A program made the translations under genes and the position numbers. Below, in pieces: positions 25,979 through 34,400 of a stretch of DNA of 44,162 nucleotides; within the stretch, counting starts at the first letter, position 1; each line of letters begins with the position of its first letter. The notes under the pieces are model-generated. The model searched no databases and was not told the origin of the DNA. It was given only the letters and a program-made list of their open reading frames with translations. Source of the stretch: CAVPMN01 sp963706425. Lineage in GTDB: Bacteria > Actinomycetota > Acidimicrobiia > Acidimicrobiales > Acidimicrobilacustridaceae. The DNA lies in NCBI GenBank assembly GCA_963706425.1, contig CAVPMN010000009.1, positions 1 to 44,162 of the forward strand, in the 5' to 3' direction.

Positions 25979-27392
25979 TCAGAGACGGGCGCGAGCCGCC
26001 TGCAACCGTCGCAGCGTCTCGTCGCGCCCCAGCACGTCGAGGATGTCGCCGAGCGGGATGCCCCGATCGCGCCCGGTGAGCGCCACCCGCACGGGCAGCT
26101 GACGGGCCTTTCTCGGCATGGTGAGCTGCTCGCCGATGTCGCCGATGACGGTCATCAGCGTGTCGCTGTCCCACTCGGCCGTGGCGAACGCGTCGATCAC
26201 GCCGTCGAGCATGGCGGTGGCCAGATCAGGGCTCTTGAGCATGGCCTTCTGCCACGACTCGTCGTCGACAAGAGGATCGTGCGACGAACGCGAAGTCGAC
26301 CGCGTCGGGGATCTCGGCCAGGCGATCGACCCGCGTCTGCACCACCGGCGCCAACTGCTCGAACACCTTGGCGTCGAAGCGCTCGGCCGGCCACGGCGTG
26401 TCGGGACCGGTGATCCAGTGGGTCGATCGGTCGACGAACTCGGGCACCGGCAGGGCCCGGATGTACTCGCCGTTGAAGTGGTTGAGCTTCTTCAGGTCGA
26501 AGAAGGCGCTGGCCTTGTTGACGTGGTCGAGCCGGAACAGCTCGATGATCTCGGCGATCGGTCGGATCTCGACCCCGTCGGGCGCACCCCACCCCAACGT
26601 GGCGAGGTAGTTGCGCATCGCCTCGGGCAGGTAGCCCCGCTCGATGTAGTCGCCCATCGACACGTCGTCGCGCCGCTTCGAGAGCTTCTGGCGCTTCTCG
26701 TTGACGATCAGCGGCAGGTGGGCGAACACGGGCACGTCGTGCACCCCCAACGCGGCGCGCAGCAACAACACCTTGGGCGTGACGTTGATGAGATCTTCGC
26801 CGCGGACGATGTGGGTGATGCCGAGGTCGGCGTCGTCGACCGCGTTGGCGAGCAGGAACATCGGCACGCCGGTGGAGCGCACGATCACGAAGTCTTCGAG
26901 ATCGGCGTTCTCGAAGGAGATGTGGCCCCGGATCTCGTCGTCGAACGCCGTCGAGCCCTCGTCGGGCGTGCGGAAACGCACCACCCGACCCTCACCGGGC
27001 CCGAGCGCCCGATCACGACAGAACGCGTCGTAGCCCGGCTTGCCGCCACGCGCCTCGGCCCGCGCCTTCACGTCGTCGGGCGCGCAGTCGCACCAGTAGG
27101 CGTGGCCCGACGCCAGCAACTTCTCGGCCGCCGCCTGGTAGAGATCGCCCCGGTCGGACTGGTGGACCGGCTCGCCGTCCCAGTCGATCCCCAGCCATTC
27201 GAGAGCCCGGTAGATCACCTCGATGAGCTCACGGCGGGTGCGCTCGGCGTCGGTGTCCTCGATGCGCAGCACCAGCTCGCCGCCCTGCTGGCGGGCGAAG
27301 AGCCAGTTGAACAGCGCCGTGCGGGCGCCGCCGATGTGCAGATAGCCGGTGGGCGCCGGGGCGAAGCGCACCCTGATGGGTGAGGTGGTCAC
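25979..27392 (-). CDS. gltX: Glutamate--tRNA ligase, frameshifted as read
   Basis: GluRS charges tRNA-Glu, and in bacteria without GlnRS also tRNA-Gln. The class I motifs are clear: the HIGH region RFAPAPTGYLHIGGARTAL near the N-terminus and the KMSKS variant KRQKLSKRRDD. LRIEDTDAERTRRELIE, AYWCDCAPDDVKARAEA and HIVRGEDLINVTPKV also match. The frame changes near 26281. Deleting one base there joins VDFAFV to DDPLVDDESWQKAMLKSP and gives 470 residues, a normal length. The GTG start has TAGCAT seven bases upstream and no ribosome binding site. In-frame extension further upstream would overlap the divergent L,D-transpeptidase gene and is rejected. Confidence 0.94.
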
Positions 27393-27399
27393 CTCGCCG

Positions 27400-27405
27400 A
27401 TGCTA
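27400..27405 (-). promoter_or_regulatory. -10 box TAGCAT of gltX
   Basis: TAGCAT on the minus strand ends seven bases before the GTG start of gltX. Divergent promoters for gltX and the L,D-transpeptidase are packed into a 45-base gap. Confidence 0.5.
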
Positions 27406-27422
27406 CTGGTCGTCCCTCCAGG

Positions 27423-27428
27423 TACGAT
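27423..27428 (+). promoter_or_regulatory. -10 box TACGAT of the L,D-transpeptidase gene
   Basis: TACGAT ends nine bases before the ATG at 27438 with no ribosome binding site, which suggests a leaderless transcript. Confidence 0.4.
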
Positions 27429-27437
27429 TGCGCGCCG

Positions 27438-28322
27438 ATGCCGACTCGAAGCCCCCACCTCCCCCGCGGACGGGTCCGCTCCCTCGCCCTCGTCGTGGCG
27501 CTCGTCCTCGCGGCGGCCACCGCCTGCGCCACCTCCAGCGACGCCGGCGACGGGTTCCAGCTGCGGTCCGACCAGCTGCAGCCCACCACCACCACGACGG
27601 CGCCCGTACCCGACCACACCACCGAGACCGTCACGGCCAACGGGGCCACCCTCGAGGTCTTCGCCCAGAAGCCCGACGCCACGGCCGAGCCGATCGAACC
27701 GGCCCAGGAGCCACCGACGGCCACCCCCAGCGGCGGGCTGGCGCCCATCCCCCGCTTCGATCTCAACTCCGCCGGGGTGCGGGCCACGTTCACCGGCTGG
27801 TCCTACGACAACCCCACCTACTTCGGCAACCCGCTCACCATGGTGGTCACCGAACGCGACGACCAGTGGGTGAAGGTCAAGATCCCCGCCCGGCCGAACG
27901 GCCAGGAGGGATGGGTGCGGGCCTCCGACGTCACCGTCGCCGCGCATCAGTTCCACGGCGAGCTCACCCTGTCCGACTTCACGCTGCGGATGTGGAACGG
28001 CGAAGAGCTCATCGCCGAGACTCAGGTGGTCATCGGCACCGACTCCACCCCCACGCCCGTCGGGCGGCTCTACATCTCCGAGAAGGTGCCGCAGTCCTAC
28101 GCCGGAGGCGCCTTCGGCCCGTGGGTGCTGGCCACCAGCTTCTACTCCGAGGCGCTCGACCTGTTCGACGGTGGTCTGCCGGTCATCGCCTTCCACGGCA
28201 CGAACAACCCGGGCCTCATCGGGTCGAAGGCGTCCAACGGCTGCATCCGCATGCCCAACGACGTGGTGACCATGCTGGCCGAGACGTTGCCGGCCGGCAC
28301 CCCCGTCGACATCCGCGCCTGA
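27438..28322 (+). CDS. L,D-transpeptidase (YkuD domain) lipoprotein
   Basis: The enzyme forms 3-3 peptidoglycan cross-links or attaches proteins to the wall, outside the cytoplasmic membrane. The 294-residue protein has a hydrophobic signal ending VALVLAAATAC (likely lipid-modified Cys about residue 30). A Thr/Pro linker follows (TTTTTAPVPDHTTE). Then comes an SH3-like segment (PLTMVVTERDDQWVKVKIPA) and a C-terminal YkuD domain with the catalytic motif HGTNNPGLIGSKASNGCIRM, catalytic Cys269. The linker and domain order match actinobacterial L,D-transpeptidases. It is divergent from gltX and convergent with the alpha/beta hydrolase, separated by a pair of palindromic elements. Confidence 0.92.
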   Translation: MPTRSPHLPRGRVRSLALVVALVLAAATACATSSDAGDGFQLRSDQLQPTTTTTAPVPDHTTETVTANGATLEVFAQKPDATAEPIEPAQEPPTATPSGGLAPIPRFDLNSAGVRATFTGWSYDNPTYFGNPLTMVVTERDDQWVKVKIPARPNGQEGWVRASDVTVAAHQFHGELTLSDFTLRMWNGEELIAETQVVIGTDSTPTPVGRLYISEKVPQSYAGGAFGPWVLATSFYSEALDLFDGGLPVIAFHGTNNPGLIGSKASNGCIRMPNDVVTMLAETLPAGTPVDIRA

Positions 28323-28342
28323 CCCCCGTGCGCCCCACCCCC

Positions 28343-28391
28343 GAACTGTTCACCGAGAACGCCGTTTTCCGGCCTCCTGGGTGAACAGTTC
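28343..28391. repeat. 49-bp palindromic element, copy 3 (family 1)
   Basis: The arms at 28343-28354 and 28380-28391 are identical to those of copies 1 and 2, around a 25-base core that differs from copy 1 at a few positions near its right end. It lies 20 bases after the L,D-transpeptidase stop. Confidence 0.9.
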
Positions 28392-28404
28392 AACGTTCGA
28401 ATCC

Positions 28405-28453
28405 GAACTGTTCACCGAGAACGCCGTTTTCCGGCCTCCTGGGTGAACAGTTC
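28405..28453. repeat. 49-bp palindromic element, copy 4 (family 1)
   Basis: It is identical in sequence to copy 3 across all 49 bases (arms 28405-28416 and 28442-28453) and follows it after 13 bases, the same gap as between copies 1 and 2. Confidence 0.9.
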
Positions 28454-28473
28454 AAGGTTTCGGGCGCGGCGGG

Positions 28474-29343
28474 TCAGCCGCCGGAGCTAACCGAGCGCAG
28501 GTGCTCGAGCAGGAGGCGGTTGGTCTCGTCGGGGGCGTGCTCGCCGATCCAGTGGTCGACGCCGTCGAGCACCACGAACGTGTAGGGACCCTCGACGCAG
28601 TCGCCGGTGGCTTCCGCAGCCTCGCGACCGAGCGCGGGGTCCTCGGTGCTCCACACGTAGAGGGTGGGCGACGTGATCGGGCCGAGGTCGGTGACGTAGG
28701 TGAGATCGGCTGCTCGATACCAGTTGAGCGCCGCCCCGAGCGCCTCCGGGGTGCCGAGGGCCTCGCGGTACGGCTCGGCCTCCTCCTCGGTCAGCCCACT
28801 GCCGAGGTAGATGAGCCGCAGCCCCACGGCATCGTTGGCCAACATGCCGTGCTCGGCGCCCTCTGCCTGGAACATGGCGATGTAGCTCGATCGCTGCGCC
28901 TGCTCGCCGCTGGCCTCCGGGCTGAGCGCAGCCCCGAACGCACGAGGGTGCGGCACTGACAGAATGGTCAGCGAGCGCACCCGGTCGGCGTGACGCCCGG
29001 CGACCTGCCAGGCGACCGCCGCACCCCAGTCGTGCCCGACGAGGTGGAACGAGTCGACCGAGAGCGCATCGGCCAGCGCCAGCACGTCGCCCACCAGTTC
29101 GAGGGTGGCGTAGGCCGCCACGTCGGACGGTCGGGCATCGGGTGAGTAGCCCCGCTGGTCGGGCGCGATCACCCGATAGCCGGCCGCCGCCAGCGCCTCG
29201 ATCTGATGGCGCCAGGCGCGGGCCGTCTGCGGAAAGCCGTGGAGGAGGATGACCGGCTCGCCGTCGGCAGGCCCGTCGACCAACACGTCGAACGTGAGCG
29301 CGCCCCAGCGTTCGGTGTCGAGCGTGACCCGCGTGGTCTGCAC
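28474..29343 (-). CDS. Alpha/beta hydrolase (epoxide hydrolase/haloalkane dehalogenase-like)
   Basis: The 289-residue soluble hydrolase has the oxyanion motif LLHGFPQTARAWR, the cap-preceding VIAPDQRGYSPDARP, and a nucleophile elbow GHDWGAAVAWQVA whose Asp replaces the usual Ser. This is characteristic of epoxide hydrolases and haloalkane dehalogenases. The C-terminal histidine is in VVLDGVDHWIGEHAPDE. The exact substrate is unknown. The GTG start lies three bases after the stop of the upstream gene, so the two are co-transcribed. The stop lies 20 bases from palindromic copy 4. Confidence 0.85.
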   Translation of the reverse strand: MQTTRVTLDTERWGALTFDVLVDGPADGEPVILLHGFPQTARAWRHQIEALAAAGYRVIAPDQRGYSPDARPSDVAAYATLELVGDVLALADALSVDSFHLVGHDWGAAVAWQVAGRHADRVRSLTILSVPHPRAFGAALSPEASGEQAQRSSYIAMFQAEGAEHGMLANDAVGLRLIYLGSGLTEEEAEPYREALGTPEALGAALNWYRAADLTYVTDLGPITSPTLYVWSTEDPALGREAAEATGDCVEGPYTFVVLDGVDHWIGEHAPDETNRLLLEHLRSVSSGG

Positions 29344-29346
29344 CGC

Positions 29347-29916
29347 TCAGGTCGCGGAGACGTCCGACGCCGGCGCGTTGTTCGCCGGTTGACGTCGGCG
29401 GAGGATCTTCTCTCGGCGCGGATCGGATTCGGCCAGGCGGGCGATGAGCTCGGTGGACATCTGCAGTGCGGAGGCCGGCACCACGTCGGCGATGCGCCGG
29501 CGCTCCGAATAGTGATGCGCGTTGGCCACACCCTGGAAGTACTTGCGGCGCAGCCGCACCAGCTCGGGATCGGCCTCGGAGAGATAGCCCCAGATCGTGA
29601 ACGCCACCGTGAGGTCGTGGATCACCGGCGCCCGCCCGAACAGCGAGGCCCGCTTGCTGGCCACGGCGAGACAGCCTGCGATGGCGTCGGCCTCGTCCTC
29701 GCCCGGGGTGAGCACCAGGCTGCCCTCGAAGCGGCGCGCCAGCTTCAGCGCATAACCCTGATCGGGGCCGGGATAGCCCATGCGCGGACCGAGGGGTTGG
29801 GGGCCGCCGAGATCGGCGGGCCGGTCGGCCACCCAGCCGTCCGGGCTCCAGGGCGGCGACTCGTAGGTGCGGGTGCTCTCGTCCTTCGGCTTCGGGACGT
29901 ACTCGGGGGCGGCCAT
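29347..29916 (-). CDS. Conserved hypothetical protein, 189 residues
   Basis: The soluble protein starts MAAPEYVPKPKDESTRTYES and contains PPWSPDGWVADRPADLGG, AIAGCLAVASKRASLFGRAP, LTVAFTIWGYL and VRLRRKYFQGVANAHHYSER. I recognise this only as an uncharacterised family seen in actinobacteria. A basic C-terminal tail (PRREKILRRRQPANN) could bind nucleic acid or membrane, which is speculation. TAGGCT lies eight bases before the ATG, and no ribosome binding site is visible. It precedes the alpha/beta hydrolase gene by three bases. Confidence 0.65.
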   Translation of the reverse strand: MAAPEYVPKPKDESTRTYESPPWSPDGWVADRPADLGGPQPLGPRMGYPGPDQGYALKLARRFEGSLVLTPGEDEADAIAGCLAVASKRASLFGRAPVIHDLTVAFTIWGYLSEADPELVRLRRKYFQGVANAHHYSERRRIADVVPASALQMSTELIARLAESDPRREKILRRRQPANNAPASDVSAT

Positions 29917-29924
29917 GTCGACCG

Positions 29925-29930
29925 AGCCTA
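29925..29930 (-). promoter_or_regulatory. -10 box TAGGCT of the 189-residue unknown gene
   Basis: TAGGCT on the minus strand ends eight bases before the ATG at 29916. It falls at the 3' end of the preceding gene, so the two-gene unit 28474-29916 probably has its own promoter. Confidence 0.4.
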
Positions 29931-30595
29931 CGCGGCGCGACCTGGCCAGCCGGAATCGTCACGCACCGACCCGGTGACCTGCTCGACGATCTGGCGACTG
30001 TCGCGAAGCACGGAGGTGCGACGGACCTCGAGGCGGCTCACCAGCGCCGGCCGGGCAGTTGGATCGAGCGCCAGGCGTGGGCGACGGGACAGCACCACCT
30101 CGAGCCGGTCGGCCACTGCCTCGGCGGAGCCGTACGCCTCGGTCAACCGACCGCCGCGCATGCCGCGGCGAAGAGCCTCGACCACTTGTCGACCTCGCCA
30201 GGCGCCAACGGACCCAATCGGTCGACGTCGAGCGAATCGACCAACACGCCGACCGACGCCCGCACGCGATCGTCTTCGAGCAGCACGCCGTCGAGCAGCA
30301 GCTCGAACCCCACATGCGCGCTGGCACGCGATGCGCCCCTCGACACCCCGGCCGACAGCAACGCGGCCACGTCGTCGCGCACCGCCGCCACGAAGCGAGG
30401 GTGGGCGTGGAAGCGAGCATCGGTCTGGTGGTGGATCGCCACCCCCGCGCGCACCCCCTCGGGCAGGGCGGGCTTGTCGAAACGCAACCCAGCCATGGGC
30501 GCCAGATCGGGCAGCACCGCACCCAGCATCTCGTCGGCGTCGGCCCCTAACCCGGTGAGGCGCTCGGCCACGACCAGGTGGGCGACCAGGTTCAC
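29928..30595 (-). CDS. ACP-phosphodiesterase-like (AcpH/DUF479) protein, frameshifted as read
   Basis: The start MNLVAHLVVAERLTG, the downstream LPEGVRAGVAIHHQTDARFH, HPRFVAAVRDDVAALL and FELLLDGVLL match the AcpH layout (NFLAHLYLA, a GI-x-LHRxID segment with histidine/aspartate residues). AcpH removes phosphopantetheine from acyl carrier protein. Whether this protein has that activity is untested. The frame changes near 30149, where AACAAVG is followed in another frame by LTEAYGSAEAVADRLEVVL. Adding one base in the GG run gives 222 residues. The GTG start overlaps the cimA stop (GTGA), so it is the last gene of the leuB-ilvE-cimA unit. The C-terminal third is not family-typical. Confidence 0.6.
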
Positions 30596-32241
30596 GAGCC
30601 CTGGCTCTGCAACAACCCGAACACGATGGAGTCGACCAGCGCCTGCCACGACGCCTCGATGATGTTCTCGCTCACACCCACGGTGGTCCACGACTGGTCG
30701 CCGTTGGTCGAGTCGATGAGCACCCGCACGACGGAGCCGGTGGCGGCGATGCCGTCGAGCACGCGCACCTTGAAGTCGGTCAGGTGGATGCGCTCGAGCG
30801 CGGGATAGCGACCGTTGAGCGCCCGCCGCAACGCCACGTCGAGGGCGTTCACCGGACCGTTGCCCTCGCCCACCGCAGCGATGCGCTCGTCGCCCACCCA
30901 CAGCTTGATGGTGGCTTCGGTGGCGATCTCGATCTCGCCGGTGGGCATCACCGGCCCTTCGCGGTGATAGCTCGACACCCGATAGGCCTCGACCTCGAAG
31001 AACTCGTGCTTCCAGCCGGCGGCCTTCAGCATGAGCAGCTTGAGCGAGGCGTCGGCGGCCTCGAACAGCCAGCCCCTCGACTCGAGCTGCTTGAGCTCGT
31101 CGCTGAGCACGGCGATGGCCTGGTCGTCGAGGGCGACGCCCAGCTCGTCGGCTTTGATGGCCATGCCCGCCCGACCACCCAGGTCGGACACCAGCACACG
31201 GGTGTGGTTGCCCACCAGCTCCGGATCGATGTGCTCGTAAGTGGCGCCGCCCGCCCGTCCGAGCGCCGACGTGTGCAGGCCCCCTTTGTGCGCGAACGCG
31301 GAGGTACCCACGAAGGGGTCCGAGGGCAGTGGAGGCAGGTTGACCAGCTCGGCCACGTGGTGGCTCACCAGCGTGAGCCGTTCGAGTCGGCCCTCGGGCA
31401 ACGTCTCGATGCCGAGCTTCAGGGTGAGATCGGGGATGACGGTCATGAGGTTGGCGTTGCCCGTGCGCTCGCCGTAGCCGTTGATGGTGCCCTGCACCTG
31501 GGTGGCTCCGCCCACGACGGCCGCGATCGAGTTGGCGACCGCGCAGCCGCTGTCGTTCTGGGTGTGGATGCCGATCGGCACGTCGGAGAAGTGGGCGACG
31601 ATCTCGGCCGTGGCCGCCTGCACCTCGTGGGGCAGCGAACCGCCGTTGGTGTCGCAGAGCACCAGGCAGTCGACCCCGTTGCTCGCGGCGGCCTCGAGGA
31701 CGCGTAGCGCGTACTCGGGGTTGGCCCGGTAGCCGTCGAAGAAGTGCTCCGCGTCGAAGAACACCCGGCGACCGGCGGCCTTGAGGAAGCGCACCGAGTC
31801 GCCGACCATGGCGACACCCTCGTCGAGCGAGGTCTGCAACGCCTCGGTGACGTGGAAGTCCCACGACTTGCCGACGATGCACACGGTGGAGGTCTCGGCG
31901 GCGACCAGCGCCTGGAGGGTGGGATCGACGTCGACCTTGCCTGCCGGCCGACGGGTCGAGCCGAACGCAACCAGATCGGCGGTGTCGAGCTTGAGCTCGC
32001 TCGGGGCGCGCCGGAAGAACTCCTCGTCTTTCGGATTGGCCTGCGGATAGCCGCCTTCGATCCAGCGCACGCCCAGCCAGTCGAGCTGCTCGGCGATGCG
32101 CAACTTGTCGTCGACGGTGAGCGAGATGCCCTCGAACTGGGCGCCGTCGCGCAACGTGGTGTCGAAGATCTCGACCCTGGTGGGCGCCGACGGCGGACGC
32201 CGGCGCGCGGGATCGGCGGCGGATACCGCAGGATCAGGCAT
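30592..32241 (-). CDS. cimA: Citramalate synthase
   Basis: CimA condenses pyruvate with acetyl-CoA to (R)-citramalate, the first step of a threonine-independent isoleucine route. The 549-residue protein has the HMGL-like barrel with FDTTLRDGAQFEGISLT and the metal histidines in GIHTQNDSGCAVANS. It also has CDTNGGSLPHE, GYGERTGNANLMTVIPDL, HKGGLHTSALG and a C-terminal LeuA dimer/allosteric domain (VYRV-like YRVSSYHREGP onward). The length and the AFAHKGGLHTSA block fit CimA rather than LeuA. It overlaps the ilvE stop by eight bases and is third in the operon leuB-ilvE-cimA. Confidence 0.92.
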   Translation of the reverse strand: MPDPAVSAADPARRRPPSAPTRVEIFDTTLRDGAQFEGISLTVDDKLRIAEQLDWLGVRWIEGGYPQANPKDEEFFRRAPSELKLDTADLVAFGSTRRPAGKVDVDPTLQALVAAETSTVCIVGKSWDFHVTEALQTSLDEGVAMVGDSVRFLKAAGRRVFFDAEHFFDGYRANPEYALRVLEAAASNGVDCLVLCDTNGGSLPHEVQAATAEIVAHFSDVPIGIHTQNDSGCAVANSIAAVVGGATQVQGTINGYGERTGNANLMTVIPDLTLKLGIETLPEGRLERLTLVSHHVAELVNLPPLPSDPFVGTSAFAHKGGLHTSALGRAGGATYEHIDPELVGNHTRVLVSDLGGRAGMAIKADELGVALDDQAIAVLSDELKQLESRGWLFEAADASLKLLMLKAAGWKHEFFEVEAYRVSSYHREGPVMPTGEIEIATEATIKLWVGDERIAAVGEGNGPVNALDVALRRALNGRYPALERIHLTDFKVRVLDGIAATGSVVRVLIDSTNGDQSWTTVGVSENIIEASWQALVDSIVFGLLQSQGS

Positions 32242-33148
32242 GTTCGAGCCAGTCCTTGTAGCGATCGACCTTGCCGCGGACCGCCTTGGCGTACTCGCTG
32301 GCGATGGCGGTGGTCATGGGCCCGGGGCAGGGCAGCACACGGTCGTCGACCGAGTTCACCGCGCTGACCTCGGCCGCGGTGCCACACACGAACATCTCCT
32401 CGGCCACGTAGAGGTCGCTGCGCGAGATGTCGTCGATGCGCACCTCGAAGCCGAGGTCGGCCGCGATCGTCATCACCGAGTCCTGGGTGATGCCGCGCAG
32501 CGCGCCGGCCGACGTCGGAGGCGTGATGAGCGCGCCCTGACGAGCCACGAAGATGTTCTCGCCGGTGCACTCGCTGACGAAGCCGAGCGGGTTGAGCATG
32601 ATGGCCTCGTCGTAGCCGGCCTTGAGGGCCTCGACCTTGGCCAGCGACGAGTTGACGTAGTTGCCGGTGGTCTTGGCGAGCGGGGGCATCGAGTTGTGGT
32701 CGTGGCGGGTCCACGACGACACCTTCATGCGCACGCCTTTGGTGGCCGCGTCGTCGCCGAGGTAGGCACCCCACGGCCAGCAGGCGATGGCCACGTCGAC
32801 CTTGCACGGCAGCGTGTTGAGGCCCATCTCGCCGTAGCCGTAGTAGGCGATCGGGCGGATGTAGCACGACGGCAGGCCCGACGCCCGCACGGTCTCACGG
32901 GTCGCCTCGACCAGCTCGGCCACGGTGTAGGGCAGCTCCATCATCATGATCTTGGCGCTGTCGTGCAGGCGCTCCATGTGCTCGGTCAGCCGGAACACGG
33001 CCGGGCCGCTGTCGGTCTCGTAGGCACGGATGCCTTCGAACACGCCCATGCCGTAGTGCAGGGAGTGGGTGAGCACGTGGATCTTGGCCTCGTCCCACGG
33101 GATGAGCTCGCCGTTGAACCAGATCTTCTCGGTCGGGGTGATGGGCAT
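32234..33148 (-). CDS. ilvE: Branched-chain amino acid aminotransferase
   Basis: IlvE is a PLP enzyme of fold class IV that interconverts the branched-chain 2-oxo acids and Leu, Ile or Val. The 304-residue protein has HSLHYGMGVFEGIRAYET, the PLP lysine in PPLAKTTGNYVNSSLAKVEA, GYDEAIMLNPLGFVSECTGE and CGTAAEVSAVNSVDDRVL, all family signatures. The start ATG at 33148 has AAGGGAAG upstream. A longer in-frame upstream stretch is arginine-rich and overlaps leuB, so it is not used. It sits 26 bases after leuB and overlaps cimA. Confidence 0.95.
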   Translation of the reverse strand: MPITPTEKIWFNGELIPWDEAKIHVLTHSLHYGMGVFEGIRAYETDSGPAVFRLTEHMERLHDSAKIMMMELPYTVAELVEATRETVRASGLPSCYIRPIAYYGYGEMGLNTLPCKVDVAIACWPWGAYLGDDAATKGVRMKVSSWTRHDHNSMPPLAKTTGNYVNSSLAKVEALKAGYDEAIMLNPLGFVSECTGENIFVARQGALITPPTSAGALRGITQDSVMTIAADLGFEVRIDDISRSDLYVAEEMFVCGTAAEVSAVNSVDDRVLPCPGPMTTAIASEYAKAVRGKVDRYKDWLEHA

Positions 33149-33174
33149 CGTGGATCTTCCCTTCGATCTCGTAC

Positions 33175-34155
33175 TCAGACTCGGGCGGCGATCGCGTCGC
33201 CGATGTCGCTGGTGGAACCATCGAGCACCGACGCGTCGGCGCAAGCTTTGCGGATTCGGGCGGCCGCGTCGGGCTCGCCGAGGAACTCGAGCATCATGGC
33301 CGCCGAGAGGATGGCGGCGACGGGGTTCGCTTTCTGCTGGCCGGCGATGTCAGGGGCCGAGCCGTGTACGGGCTCGAACATCGACGGGCCGGTGCGGTCG
33401 GGATTGAGATTGCCCGACGAGGCGAACCCGATGCCGCCCGATACGGCACCACCGAGGTCGGTGAGGATGTCGCCGAAGAGGTTGTCGGTGACGATGACGT
33501 CGTAGCGCTCGGGCGACTCGACGAAGTAGATGCAGGCTGCGTCGACGTGGTTGTAGGCCGTGGTGATGCCTGGGTACTCGGCGGCCACCTCGTTGAAGGT
33601 GCGCTCCCAGAGGTCGCCGGCGAAGGTCAACACGTTGGTCTTGTGCACCAGTGTGAGGTGCTTCTTCGGGCGCGAGGCGGCCAGCTCGAACGCGTAGCGG
33701 ACGCACCGCTCGACGCCGAACCGTGTGTTCACCGAGCCCTGCGTGGCGATCTCGTTGGGTGTGCCCTTGCGGAGGAACCCGCCCTCGCCGGCGTAGGTGC
33801 CCTCGGTGTTCTCGCGGATCACGATGAAGTCGTGCCGGCCGCCGGGCTCGACGAACGGCCGTTGGTTCACGTAGAGGTCGAGATCGAAGCGCATCTTCAG
33901 GAGCAGCCCGCGCTCGATGAGGCCCGGCGGCACGTCGGGCGTGCCGACCGCGCCCAGCAACAGGGCGTCGAGGCCCCGCCACTCGTCGACCACCTCGTCG
34001 GGCAGCACCGTGCCATCGCGCAGGTAGCGCGCCCCACCCAGGTCGTAGTCGACGGTTTCGAGTTGCACACCGGACGCACTCACGACCTTCAACGCCTCGG
34101 TGATGACCTCGGGTCCGATCCCGTCGCCTCCGATGACTCCGATCCTGTGACTCAC
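33175..34155 (-). CDS. leuB: 3-isopropylmalate dehydrogenase
   Basis: LeuB oxidatively decarboxylates 3-isopropylmalate in leucine synthesis, and in organisms with CimA also 3-methylmalate in isoleucine synthesis. The 326-residue protein has IGVIGGDGIGPEVITEALKV, GAVGTPDVPPGLIERGLLLK, VIRENTEGTYAGEGGF, VTDNLFGDILTDLGGAVSGG and FEPVHGSAPDIAGQQKANPV. It is slightly shorter than E. coli LeuB and of the actinobacterial type. The GTG start has AGGAG upstream. It is the first gene of the operon, preceded by a 318-base leader with attenuator features. Confidence 0.95.
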   Translation of the reverse strand: MSHRIGVIGGDGIGPEVITEALKVVSASGVQLETVDYDLGGARYLRDGTVLPDEVVDEWRGLDALLLGAVGTPDVPPGLIERGLLLKMRFDLDLYVNQRPFVEPGGRHDFIVIRENTEGTYAGEGGFLRKGTPNEIATQGSVNTRFGVERCVRYAFELAASRPKKHLTLVHKTNVLTFAGDLWERTFNEVAAEYPGITTAYNHVDAACIYFVESPERYDVIVTDNLFGDILTDLGGAVSGGIGFASSGNLNPDRTGPSMFEPVHGSAPDIAGQQKANPVAAILSAAMMLEFLGEPDAAARIRKACADASVLDGSTSDIGDAIAARV

Positions 34156-34274
34156 ACCTGCTCCTGTCGGTTCCTGTCGCTTGCGTTCACTTGCTGTCGC
34201 CTGGCCTGTGCGGATGCACGGGCCATCCTGGTGATGGGCCTGGCCGTCGGTGACGAACAGCGCCCTAGAACGAG

Positions 34275-34299
34275 AAAACCGCCCACCGGGGGTGGACGG
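34275..34299 (-). terminator. Intrinsic terminator of the predicted leuB attenuator
   Basis: On the minus strand CCGTCCACC-CCC-GGTGGGCGG forms a 9-bp stem with one wobble and is followed by TTTTCTCGTTCT, a proper U-rich tail. It lies about 120 bases before the leuB start and downstream of the leader peptide stop, so it can stop transcription early in the operon. Confidence 0.75.
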
Positions 34300-34305
34300 T
34301 CAGAA

Positions 34306-34331
34306 GCGCATGCCGCAACGGCGGCATGCGC
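34306..34331 (-). promoter_or_regulatory. Leader hairpin overlapping the leader peptide stop
   Basis: GCGCATGCCGC, CGTT, GCGGCATGCGC is a perfect 11-bp hairpin that starts at the last base of the leader TAG. A ribosome at the stop codon would mask its left arm, and one stalled upstream would not, which is how attenuation pause or antiterminator stems work. It is followed seven bases later by the intrinsic terminator. Confidence 0.65.
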
Positions 34332-34369
34332 TACACGATGATGATTACGGCGGCCGGGATGAAAGACAC
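34331..34369 (-). CDS. Predicted Ile/Val leader peptide of the leuB-ilvE-cimA operon
   Basis: A 12-codon frame starts at GTG 34369 and reads MSFIPAAVIIIV before TAG. Five of its last five sense codons are GTA ATC ATC ATC GTG, a run of Val-Ile-Ile-Ile-Val without any Leu codon. It ends at the base of a strong hairpin that is itself followed by a terminator. This is the architecture of ribosome-mediated branched-chain amino acid attenuation. No ribosome binding site is seen. A promoter with TTGAAA (34401-34406) and CACACT 17 bases later would place the start near the GTG. The start codon is inferred, the codon run and structures are seen. Confidence 0.6.
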   Translation of the reverse strand: MSFIPAAVIIIV

Positions 34370-34400
34370 TGCGTGCCAGTGTGCTCTGCCCCAGCCCCGT

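Noticed and set aside
26226..28196. Long N-terminal extension of gltX over the L,D-transpeptidase gene
   Set aside because: The extension is Gly/Arg/Asp-biased and antisense to a confident YkuD enzyme, and the GluRS fold starts at the GTG at 27392.
28343..28453. A CRISPR array
   Set aside because: There are only two units per locus, the spacer is a fixed 13 bases, and the units are palindromic without cas genes nearby.
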